64,000 bases of DNA, taken from positions 682,001-746,000 of the forward strand of contig NZ_RKHO01000001.1 of the NCBI RefSeq assembly GCF_003752505.1. Direction: 5' to 3'. The position numbers and the translations under genes are program-made. This DNA is from Nocardioides aurantiacus. Lineage in GTDB: Bacteria; Actinomycetota; Actinomycetes; Propionibacteriales; Nocardioidaceae. The notes under the pieces were generated by a model. It made no database searches. It was not told the DNA's origin and saw only the letters and a list, made by a program, of their open reading frames with translations. Every line of letters begins with the position of its first letter. Position 1 is the stretch's first letter. Shown in pieces: positions 56,700 through 64,000 of this stretch.

Positions 56700-58040
56700 T
56701 CACGCCAGCATCGGGTTGACGTGTGGCAGGCAGTCCCGAGGTGAGCGGTAGCAGTGCTCGATGTCTCCGACGTCGGACTCGTGCGGTGGCAGCCACCACC
56801 CCGGTGGGTCGGGCGCGGTGGAGACGTGGGTGTGCCCGGTGGGGGTCGTGACGAGCACCTGGTGGCGGTCGCCGGGCAGGTGATGGGACTGCCAGCCGGG
56901 TGCCTGCTTGGCGTAGTTGCAGGACTCGCACAGTCCCTGGCCGTTGGCCAGGGAGGTCGGGCCGCCGTCGGCTGCGGGGGTGACGTGGTCGGCGTGGCGG
57001 ACGGGGGCGTCGCACCAGGGGGTGCGGCAGACCTGGTCGCGGACGACGAGGAGCTCGCGGAGCTCGCCGGTGAAGGTGCGGCGGCGTGAGTCCGTGGCGA
57101 CGAGGTCGCCGGCGCCGGGGCGGGTGAACAGGCGCCGCAGGTAGGCGCGGGGTGCGTCGCGGACGACCTGGCGGGCGAGGGCGGCGTGGAGGGGGCCGTG
57201 GCCGACGACGTGAGCAGGAGTGGGGTCGTCGGTGAGCAGGGTGCTGTCGGTCATCACGACGTGGACCTCGACGTCGACGTCGGCCGCGTGGGTCTGCCCG
57301 GTGAGGCGTTCGACGAGGGTGTCGGCCATGACCTGGCCGCGCGAGCGGGGCTGGCCCTGGACCCGGGCGGTGTCGGCCGCCTGTCGGAGGGCGGCGAGGC
57401 AGGCGACGCCCTGCTCGACGGGCAGGAAGGCCGTCAGGTAGCTCATCGTGTCGGGCGCGGGGCGGAGGCTGACGTGGCGGTCGGCGCGGGCCCCGCGGTT
57501 GCGTCGGATCGCGGACCCGGGGTCGAGGCGGTAGCCGATGGCGCGGGCCTTCGCCGCGGCCTCGCGGTCGCCGAGGGAGGCGAGCCGGTCGGCGATCTCG
57601 GTGTCGACCTGGCCGCGGTGCTCGGGAGTGAGGACGGCGGTCTCGCGGACCACGACCGTGGCGCGCCACTCGCTGATCTGTCCACGGGCCAGGAGGTCGA
57701 GGGTGCGCGGCATCTCGCGGACGAGCGCCCGGGCCATGCCGAGGTCGCGGGACCCTCGGTGGGGGCTGCTGCGTCGGGCCAGGGCGATCTCGGCGGCCAG
57801 GCCCTGGCCGCGCTTGGCGGCGGGGATCCCGCGCTCGGCCTCGTGGCGGGTGCGGGCCCGGGCCAGGGCGTCGGTGACGCGGGCCTGGGCGGCGGCGATC
57901 GCGCCCTTGAGCCGCTCGAGGGACGCGATCAGGGCGATCTGGTCGGCCTCGCCGCCGCCGGCTCCGTCGAGGGTGGCGAGGTGCTCGAGCGCGCGGTCGA
58001 GGTCGGCGGCGGTGGGGGCCGTCGGACTCGGGTGCGGCAT
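56700..58040 (-). CDS. DUF222/HNH endonuclease (13E12-repeat family)
   Basis: A 446-residue protein with an N-terminal helical DUF222 region (LARRSSPHRGSRDLGMARAL, MPRTLDLLARGQISEW) and a C-terminal HNH nuclease: CRTPWCDAPVRHADHVTP, then GGPTSLANGQGLCESCNYAKQ, giving the H/DH, N and two CxxC-type zinc cysteine pairs. Mycobacterial 13E12-repeat proteins have the same build, and several lie under LexA control. ATG 58040 is chosen because a perfect SOS box lies immediately upstream; in-frame GTG codons beyond it are less likely. It may act on DNA during damage or horizontal transfer. Confidence 0.88.
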   Translation of the reverse strand: MPHPSPTAPTAADLDRALEHLATLDGAGGGEADQIALIASLERLKGAIAAAQARVTDALARARTRHEAERGIPAAKRGQGLAAEIALARRSSPHRGSRDLGMARALVREMPRTLDLLARGQISEWRATVVVRETAVLTPEHRGQVDTEIADRLASLGDREAAAKARAIGYRLDPGSAIRRNRGARADRHVSLRPAPDTMSYLTAFLPVEQGVACLAALRQAADTARVQGQPRSRGQVMADTLVERLTGQTHAADVDVEVHVVMTDSTLLTDDPTPAHVVGHGPLHAALARQVVRDAPRAYLRRLFTRPGAGDLVATDSRRRTFTGELRELLVVRDQVCRTPWCDAPVRHADHVTPAADGGPTSLANGQGLCESCNYAKQAPGWQSHHLPGDRHQVLVTTPTGHTHVSTAPDPPGWWLPPHESDVGDIEHCYRSPRDCLPHVNPMLA

Positions 58041-58041
58041 G

Positions 58042-58057
58042 TCGAACACGTGTTCGA
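58042..58057. promoter_or_regulatory. LexA binding site (SOS box) of the HNH nuclease gene
   Basis: TCGAACACGTGTTCGA is a perfect 16-base palindrome and an exact match to the mycobacterial SOS consensus TCGAAC-N4-GTTCGA. On the minus strand it lies directly after a TAAAAT -10 hexamer (58057-58062) and one base before the ATG, so bound LexA would cover the transcription start. Confidence 0.9.
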
Positions 58058-58139
58058 TTTTACCTTCGACCACTGACACGATCCAGGGGTCAGCAGGACC
58101 TGTGGACGGAGGTCGCAGAGCGACCGCCTCGACCACCGG

Positions 58140-58177
58140 CCTCTGTCCGGGCGGCCCCCCGACTGCCCGGACAGAGG
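58140..58177 (-). terminator. Terminator of the fas-acpS operon
   Basis: Perfect 13-bp stem CCTCTGTCCGGGC / GCCCGGACAGAGG with a 12-base loop, 17 bases after the acpS stop on the minus strand. It separates the fatty acid synthase operon from the HNH nuclease promoter. Confidence 0.8.
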
Positions 58178-58193
58178 CGCAGCGACCCGAGGC

Positions 58194-58646
58194 TCAGGCC
58201 TCCTGCAGCACCACGAACGCGATCGCCACGTCGGCGTCGGGGTCGTGGGAGAGCGAGAGCAGGACCTCGTGGTCCTGCAGGGCATCGGCGATCGCGCCGT
58301 GCAGCCGGACGGCGGGGCGTCCCCAGGCATCGGTCACGACCTCGATCTGGCGGAGGTCGACGGCGGCCGGGTCGATCACCTCGGGGGCGCCGTACCGGGT
58401 GCTCGACCACGCCTTGAGCACCGCCTCCTTGGCCGCCCAGCGGGCGGCCAGGCTCTGGGCCTCGCGGGAGGCGGAGCGCCCCCCACCTCGTGCCGTACGC
58501 CGCTCGCCGGGTGTGAAGACCCGGGCGAACCGGGTCCCCGGCTCGCCGAGCTGGGCGGCGAAGGCGGTCACGCCGACGACGTCGACGCCCACCCCCGCCG
58601 CCCTCTCGAGCGGGACGGGACCCGGGTCAGCGAGCGGCTCGGGCAT
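58194..58646 (-). CDS. acpS: Holo-[acyl-carrier-protein] synthase
   Basis: A 150-residue phosphopantetheinyl transferase that charges the ACP of the fatty acid synthase. The Mg/CoA-binding motif is GVGVDVVGVTAF with D22; the second motif is RWAAKEAVLKAW with E74. The N-terminal 16 residues (MPEPLADPGPVPLERA) precede the domain. Its ATG lies 17 bases inside the fas reading frame, a 20-base overlap, so the two are tightly coupled. Mycobacteria have the same fas-acpS arrangement. It does the job of the C-terminal PPT domain of fungal FAS. Confidence 0.94.
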   Translation of the reverse strand: MPEPLADPGPVPLERAAGVGVDVVGVTAFAAQLGEPGTRFARVFTPGERRTARGGGRSASREAQSLAARWAAKEAVLKAWSSTRYGAPEVIDPAAVDLRQIEVVTDAWGRPAVRLHGAIADALQDHEVLLSLSHDPDADVAIAFVVLQEA

Positions 58647-61600
58647 ACACCCCGTCCTCGCCCAGACGCGCCTGCGGGTCGACGAGCATCGCGCTCTCGT
58701 CGGCCTTGGTCTCGGCGAGGTCGGAGGAGGCGAAGCGGCGCTTCTCGGCCTTCTCGAACAGCGGCGCCCCACCGTGCATCGCGTCGAGACGACGGGTCTC
58801 GCCGGCGACGAGCCGGGCGCTGGCCTTCTCGATCCACGCGGCGCGCTGCGACTCCGGGAGGGCCGCGACGAACGCACCGGGGTGCGCCACCACGATCATC
58901 GCCGAGACGTGGCCGAAGCCCAGGCTGGTGAGGACACCGGCCTTGAGCGGACCGGTCTCCAGCGCCTGCCGCAGCCAGACGAGGTGCGCGTTCTCGGCGA
59001 GCGCCTCGTCGACGCAGTCCAGGGCCCGGTTGGGGGCGACGGTGCCGGCGACCAGCGTCTGGCACAGACCGTTGAGCTGGAACGCCGCGGCACCGCCCTT
59101 GGAGTGACCGGTGAGCGACTTCTGGCTGACGACGTAGAGCGGCGCGCCGTCGGTGCGGCCCAGGGCGGCGGCCAGCTTCTCGTGCAGCTGCGACTCGTTG
59201 GGGTCGTTGGCGGCGGTCGAGGTGTCGTGCTTGTAGACCACGGCCAGGTCGTCCGCGCCGAGACCCACGGTGCGCAGGCCCTTCGCGAGCGGCGAGCTCG
59301 CCCCGCCGACGCCGGCGCCGAGGGCGCCGATGCCGGGAGCCGGGATCGAGGTGTGGATGCCGTCGGCGAAGGAGCCGGCGTACGCCACGACCCCGAGGAC
59401 CGGGAGGCCCAGCTCGGCCGCGACGTCGCCCCGGGCCAGCACGGCGGTGCCACCGCCCTGGCCCTCCACGAAGCCGCCACGACGGCGGTCGTTGGGACGC
59501 GAGACGTAGCGCTCGTCGATGCCCTTGCCGAGCATCTGGGCGGTGTCGGCGGTCGCGCTCATGTTGCCGAAGCCGAGGATGCCCTCGATGCCGAGGTCGT
59601 CGAACCCGCCGGCCACGACCACGCTGGCCTTGCCCAGCTTGATCTTGTCCACGGCCTCCTCGACCGAGACGGCCGCGGTGGCGCAGGCGGCGACCGGGTG
59701 GACCATCGCGCCGTAGCCGCCGAGGTAGGACTGCACGGTGTGGGCGGCCACCACGTTGGGCAGCGCCTCCTGGAGGACGTCGTTGGGCGGCTGCTCACCG
59801 AGCAGCGCGTCGACGTACATCTTCCGGGTGGACTGCATGCCGCCGATGCCGGTGCCCTGGGTGTTGGCGAACTGCGTGGGGTGGACCCAGCGCAGCAGCT
59901 CGGCGGGCGTGACGCCGCTGGAGACGAAGGCGTCGACGGTGGCCACGAGGTTCCAGGCGGCCAGCCGGTCAGCGGACTCCACCATGGAGCCGAGGCCCCA
60001 CACGGCGGGGTCGAACCCGTCGGGCACCTGGCCACCGACGAAGCGGGTCAGCTTGAAGCGGCGCGGGACGCGCATCTCGCTGCCGGCCAGCCGGGTGACC
60101 AGCCAGTCGCCGTCCTCGGTGGGGGTGAGACGGGTGCGGGCCGGGTCGGCCGCCACGAAGGCGTCGGCCTCGTCGCGGGTGCGGACCACGAAGGAGGTGT
60201 CCTGCTCGAGGAACACCGAGACCATCAGCGGCGCGGTGTTGTCGAGCATCTGGCCGTCGTCGCGGTAGCGGCGGATGCCGACCCCGGCCTCGATCTGCTC
60301 GCGGAAGCGCTCCACGACCTCGGCCTCGGTGAGCGGGTCGCCGGACGCGGCGTCGTGCCAGCCCGCCTTGGGCTGCGTCTCCCACACGATCTTGCCGGTG
60401 GTCCACGCCAGCTCCAGCACGCCGGCGGGGGACAGGGAGTCCTCCACCTCGAGCTCGAAGCGGGTGCGGTGCGAGCCGACCGGGCCGACCTCGCCGGTGC
60501 CCACGATGACCACGAGGTCCTCCGGGCGGGTGTCGATGCTCGTCCAGTCCATCGTCGGCTGCGCGGTGCCCCAGCCGGCGGGGTGGGTGAGCGCCGGCAC
60601 GGTGTCGGTCTCGGCCCCGTCGACGTCGGCCGCGGCCGCGGCCTGCTCCCGGGCCTGGCGGGCCAGGGCGGCGAGGTCGAGGTCGGCCTCGCCCAGGCCG
60701 CCGGTGAGGTCGGTGACCACCGGGGTGGTCGCGGCCTCCTCGCGAGCGGAGTCGGTGCAGAGCGCGAGCAGCTCGGCGGCCATCTCCTCGGGCGCCCAGG
60801 TGCGTACGCCGGCGGCCTCGACGGCGCCGACCAGCGGGTCGTTGCCGCCCATCAGGCCGGTGCCGCGGACCCACCCGATGTGGGCGTGGGCGAAGGAGAC
60901 GCGCGCGGCCCAGTCGGACTCGGCGTGCCAGCGCTGCACGAACGCGTCGAACGCCGCCTTGGCCTCGCCGTAGGCGCCGTCGCCGCCGAAGCGGCCGCGG
61001 TTGGGCGAGCCCGGGAGCACGACGTGAACTCGGCGACCGAGGCGGTGGTCGGCGCCCTGGGCGGCCAGGCCGGTGACCAGGCGCTCCACGCCCCACACGA
61101 GGACGCGGAACTCGACCTCGGCACGCGGGCCGGCGTCGGCGGCCGTGCCCTGCACCGACGGGGCGGCGAAGGGGAAGACCAGCGTCGGTGCGAGGCCCGG
61201 GCGCAGCTCGGTGCGCTGGCCGCCGGCCTCCTCCACCACGGGGGAGGAGATCCACTCGACCAGCGCGTCCACGTCGGCGTACGACGCGAGGTTGGCCGGC
61301 AGCACCCACAGCGCCGCGCCGGCGGAGGCGTGGTCGCGGTAGAGCTGCTTGAAGAAGGCGAGCCGCTCGGGCGAGAGCCGTGAGGTGGTGGCCACGACCG
61401 TGGCCCCGCCCCGCAGCAGGTCGCCGACGACCGCGCCGGCGATGGATCCGGGTGCGGCACCGGTGACGACGGCGACGTCGTCGGCCCAGTCGCCCTGCGA
61501 GCCGCTGGCGAGGGCGCCCTCGTAGAAGTCGACCAGGTCGGTGCGCTGCTCGCGACGGGCACGGTCCAGCCACCACTGCGCCTGTGCGAGGGCGGCCTGG

Positions 61601-64000
61601 TCGAGGCCGGCGAAGCTGCGCGTGCGCACGGCGTCGTCACCGGTCCAGATCCGGGCGAGGTCCTCGCGGACCGAGGCCCAGCGGTCGTCCAGGAGCACGG
61701 CGCGCTTGGCGTCGAAGCTCGGGGAGACCTTCTTGGCCCAGTCGGCACCGAGCTCGGCCTCGACGAGCCGCACGAGCTCGGCGTCGAGGTCCTCGGTCTG
61801 CTCGCCGACACCCTCGTCGGCCAGGCCCAGCTGGCCGAGCAGGTGGCGCGCCGTGGAGGCGAGCACCCCGTCGGGGCCGGTGATGGAGGCGGTGATCTCG
61901 CCGAGCGCGGCCGCGTCGACGGTCGCGCCCTCGCCGCCGCCGCCGGCGGCGGGCATGCCCACCGTGACGCCGTGGGCGGAGGCGACCTGCTGCACCGCGT
62001 GGTCGACGGCCGAGGCCAGGTCGGAGGTGTCGACGTCGAAGCCGAGCGAGCCGCCGCGGGTCGAGGACCCGTCGCGCAGGCCCAGGGCCAGCGCGGACTG
62101 CACGTGGCTGACCCAGCCGGGGCCGAGCTGCCAGGTCTCGGTGACGCGGTCGGTGATGGCGGCGGGCTTGGCGCCCACGGAGCCGGCGAACTTGCGCAGC
62201 TGCTCGCTGACGGCCTCGGTCAGGACCGGGCCGAAGGCGGAGTAGGAGCGCGCCAGCTTGGTGACGGTGCCGCCCAGGGCGGTCCAGGCCGCCTCGGCGG
62301 CGCCGTCGATGGCGCCCAGGCCCAGCTCGGCGCCGAGGTCGACGAGGAGCTGGTTGCGGCGCGAGGAGACGCCGTCGCACAGCGCCTCGATGGTGTCGGC
62401 GGAGCCGATCTGGTCGACGCGCACCTTGGTCCGCAGCGCGGCCAGGGTGGTGGTCGCGGCGGCGGCGTCGTAGGTCAGGTCGGCGGGACGCTCGGCCCCG
62501 GCGGCGGCCGTCGGGGCGGCGGCGGCCTGCGGCTTGGCCTCAGCGGCGGCGTCGGCGGCGGGGGCCGCCGTGGTCTCGACGGGCTCGACCTCCTCCTCGT
62601 CCTCCACCACCGGGGTGTCGGTGGCGAACACGACGGCGGCGTCACGCGAGGAGTTCACGATCCGCGGGGCGACGCCGGTGTAGGAGGGGAGCTTGGTGGT
62701 CTGCGCCGCCAGGTTGGCGATCGTCGGCGCGTTGCCGACGCCGACCTCGACGAACTGCTCGATGCCCAGGCCCGCCCCCATCGGGGTCTGCTCGGCCGGG
62801 TCGGCGAAGAGCAGGTCCTGGGTCTCGATCCAGCGCACCGGGCTGGCGAACTGCCAGGCGAGCAGCTCGATGAGCAGGGCGCGACCCAGCCGCGACGGGT
62901 CGGCCGACCAGGTCGCCCAGTCCTCGAGAGCGGGCGTGAGGAGCGGGGAGTCGACGTAGGCGGCGACCTCCTCGACGTAGGCCTTGTCCAGGCTGAACAG
63001 CCGCGGCACCAGGTTGGGGATGTAGCGGCCGATGAGCAGCGACGGGTCGATGGTCTCGGGCAGCAGGTCGTCAAGGCGGGCGCGGAAGTCGTCCACGCCG
63101 GCGTGCAGCTCCGAGGAGTGGAACGGCACGTCGATGCCCGGGACCAGGATGAACGCGGCCTTGCCGTTGAAGCGGGCGCGGCGCTCGGCCACGACCTCCT
63201 CGAGGGCCTCCAGACCGCGGACGGTGCCGGCGATGGCGTACTGCGAGCCCTTGAGGTTGTAGTTGACGATCTGGATGAACTCGCCGGACTCGGCGGCCAC
63301 CTGCGCCACGAAGTCGGCGACGTCGTCGTCGGCCAGCCGGATCTGCGAGGGGCGGATCGCGGCCAGGCGGTAGTTGCTGCGGCCCTGCGCGTCGCGGGGG
63401 ACGAGGTGGTGCATCGCCATGCCGCGGCGGAACACGATCTCCAGCAGCGCCTCGAGGGGCAGGATGCCGGTGACCGCGGCGAGGGCGTTGTACTCGCCCA
63501 CGGAGTGGCCGCAGGTGATGGCGCCCTCGACGAAGACGCCGGCCTCGCGCATCTCGGCGACCTGGGCCACGGCCAGCGTCGCCATGGCGACCTGGGTGAA
63601 CTGGGTCAGGAAGAGCACACCGTCGGGGTGGCGGTGCAGCTCGCCGTCGGCCCACAGGTCGGTCGGGTTGTCGCGGACGACGGCCAGGATCGAGAAGCCG
63701 AGGGCCTCACGGGTGTGGCGGTCGGCGCGGTCCCAGACCTCACGGGCGGCGGTGGAGCGGGAGCGGGCGTCCAGGCCCATGCCCTGGCTCTGGATGCCCT
63801 GGCCCGGGAAGGCGTACGCCGTCCGCGGGGCCGCCACGACGGCTTTGGCCACCATGGCCAGCTCGCCGTCGGCCTTGGCGCTGACCTCGACGACGAGGTC
63901 GCCGTCGACGACGCCGGTGCGCTCGACGGTGATCTCCACCGTCGCGCCCGGCTGGACCGGGGCGACCCAGCGGGCCAGCCACGAGCGGAGCCGGCGCGGG
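58627..64000 (-). CDS. fas: Type I fatty acid synthase, C-terminal part (runs off the window)
   Basis: An open frame of about 1790 residues continuing past the window end; the N-terminal AT, ER and most of DH are missing. In order: a hotdog DH tail, the malonyl/palmitoyl transferase with nucleophile GHSVGEYNAL (Ser codon 63502-63504), an Ala/Pro linker, an ACP region with GVSSRRNQLL near 62350, the ketoreductase loop VVTGAAPGSIAG near 61460, and the ketosynthase with cysteine HPVAACATAAVSV (59683-59685) and histidines KHDTSTAANDP and TGHSKGG. There is no PPT domain; acpS follows. It makes acyl-CoAs from acetyl- and malonyl-CoA. Confidence 0.96.
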   Translation of the reverse strand, partial: PRRLRSWLARWVAPVQPGATVEITVERTGVVDGDLVVEVSAKADGELAMVAKAVVAAPRTAYAFPGQGIQSQGMGLDARSRSTAAREVWDRADRHTREALGFSILAVVRDNPTDLWADGELHRHPDGVLFLTQFTQVAMATLAVAQVAEMREAGVFVEGAITCGHSVGEYNALAAVTGILPLEALLEIVFRRGMAMHHLVPRDAQGRSNYRLAAIRPSQIRLADDDVADFVAQVAAESGEFIQIVNYNLKGSQYAIAGTVRGLEALEEVVAERRARFNGKAAFILVPGIDVPFHSSELHAGVDDFRARLDDLLPETIDPSLLIGRYIPNLVPRLFSLDKAYVEEVAAYVDSPLLTPALEDWATWSADPSRLGRALLIELLAWQFASPVRWIETQDLLFADPAEQTPMGAGLGIEQFVEVGVGNAPTIANLAAQTTKLPSYTGVAPRIVNSSRDAAVVFATDTPVVEDEEEVEPVETTAAPAADAAAEAKPQAAAAPTAAAGAERPADLTYDAAAATTTLAALRTKVRVDQIGSADTIEALCDGVSSRRNQLLVDLGAELGLGAIDGAAEAAWTALGGTVTKLARSYSAFGPVLTEAVSEQLRKFAGSVGAKPAAITDRVTETWQLGPGWVSHVQSALALGLRDGSSTRGGSLGFDVDTSDLASAVDHAVQQVASAHGVTVGMPAAGGGGEGATVDAAALGEITASITGPDGVLASTARHLLGQLGLADEGVGEQTEDLDAELVRLVEAELGADWAKKVSPSFDAKRAVLLDDRWASVREDLARIWTGDDAVRTRSFAGLDQAALAQAQWWLDRARREQRTDLVDFYEGALASGSQGDWADDVAVVTGAAPGSIAGAVVGDLLRGGATVVATTSRLSPERLAFFKQLYRDHASAGAALWVLPANLASYADVDALVEWISSPVVEEAGGQRTELRPGLAPTLVFPFAAPSVQGTAADAGPRAEVEFRVLVWGVERLVTGLAAQGADHRLGRRVHVVLPGSPNRGRFGGDGAYGEAKAAFDAFVQRWHAESDWAARVSFAHAHIGWVRGTGLMGGNDPLVGAVEAAGVRTWAPEEMAAELLALCTDSAREEAATTPVVTDLTGGLGEADLDLAALARQAREQAAAAADVDGAETDTVPALTHPAGWGTAQPTMDWTSIDTRPEDLVVIVGTGEVGPVGSHRTRFELEVEDSLSPAGVLELAWTTGKIVWETQPKAGWHDAASGDPLTEAEVVERFREQIEAGVGIRRYRDDGQMLDNTAPLMVSVFLEQDTSFVVRTRDEADAFVAADPARTRLTPTEDGDWLVTRLAGSEMRVPRRFKLTRFVGGQVPDGFDPAVWGLGSMVESADRLAAWNLVATVDAFVSSGVTPAELLRWVHPTQFANTQGTGIGGMQSTRKMYVDALLGEQPPNDVLQEALPNVVAAHTVQSYLGGYGAMVHPVAACATAAVSVEEAVDKIKLGKASVVVAGGFDDLGIEGILGFGNMSATADTAQMLGKGIDERYVSRPNDRRRGGFVEGQGGGTAVLARGDVAAELGLPVLGVVAYAGSFADGIHTSIPAPGIGALGAGVGGASSPLAKGLRTVGLGADDLAVVYKHDTSTAANDPNESQLHEKLAAALGRTDGAPLYVVSQKSLTGHSKGGAAAFQLNGLCQTLVAGTVAPNRALDCVDEALAENAHLVWLRQALETGPLKAGVLTSLGFGHVSAMIVVAHPGAFVAALPESQRAAWIEKASARLVAGETRRLDAMHGGAPLFEKAEKRRFASSDLAETKADESAMLVDPQARLGEDGVYARAAR

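Overview
The window is high-GC, densely packed DNA from an actinobacterium, most likely a member of Nocardioidaceae or a close relative. I infer this from the GC-rich codon use, an actinobacterial gene repertoire (NucS, DUF2550, a type I fatty acid synthase with separate AcpS, an LpdA-type quinone reductase, a DivIVA-like polar coiled-coil protein) and many genes that look leaderless. I found no rRNA, tRNA, CRISPR array or insertion sequence, and no gene-free stretch longer than 300 bases.

Bases 1-18,500 hold the conserved actinobacterial block rho, rpmE, prfA, prmC, tsaC/sua5, wecA, the complete ATP synthase operon, DUF2550, a PduO-type adenosyltransferase and murA. The order matches the mycobacterial one as I remember it, except for a response regulator / HEAT-repeat / glycosyltransferase cassette between rho and rpmE. 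A Rex-like operator lies ahead of the ATP synthase genes, and a long hairpin terminator follows atpC.

Bases 18,500-44,300 carry central carbon genes: an ethylmalonyl-CoA-type mutase (meaA), a tandem-fused 3-hydroxybutyryl-CoA dehydrogenase, crotonyl-CoA carboxylase/reductase, methylmalonyl/ethylmalonyl-CoA epimerase, acetoacetyl-CoA thiolase and the mutase chaperone MeaB. With the adenosyltransferase upstream these supply much of an ethylmalonyl-CoA route. Between them lie a PAS histidine kinase, NucS, a D-amino-acid-oxidase-like flavoprotein, a DinB/WYL-regulator pair, a MoxR-DUF58-VWA operon, a polar-growth coiled-coil protein, a phosphohexomutase, an F420-type oxidoreductase and a thiol peroxidase.

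Bases 44,300-49,600 contain purine nucleoside phosphorylase, a gamma-glutamylcyclotransferase-like protein, the LpdA-type flavoprotein, a secreted SpoIID/LytB protein behind a structured leader, and a TetR regulator.

Bases 49,600-64,000 form a fatty-acid synthesis region: one very long single-chain biotin-dependent acyl-CoA carboxylase (BC, BCCP and CT in one polypeptide) and, on the opposite strand, a type I fatty acid synthase that runs off the window and overlaps acpS. A DUF222/HNH nuclease gene with a perfect SOS box sits between them.

Regulation that can be read directly includes a LexA box, a Rex-like box, a 17-bp palindrome beside a WYL regulator, five strong hairpin terminators, and a repeated promoter layout in which a TANNNT-like -10 element ends 6-8 bases before the start codon.
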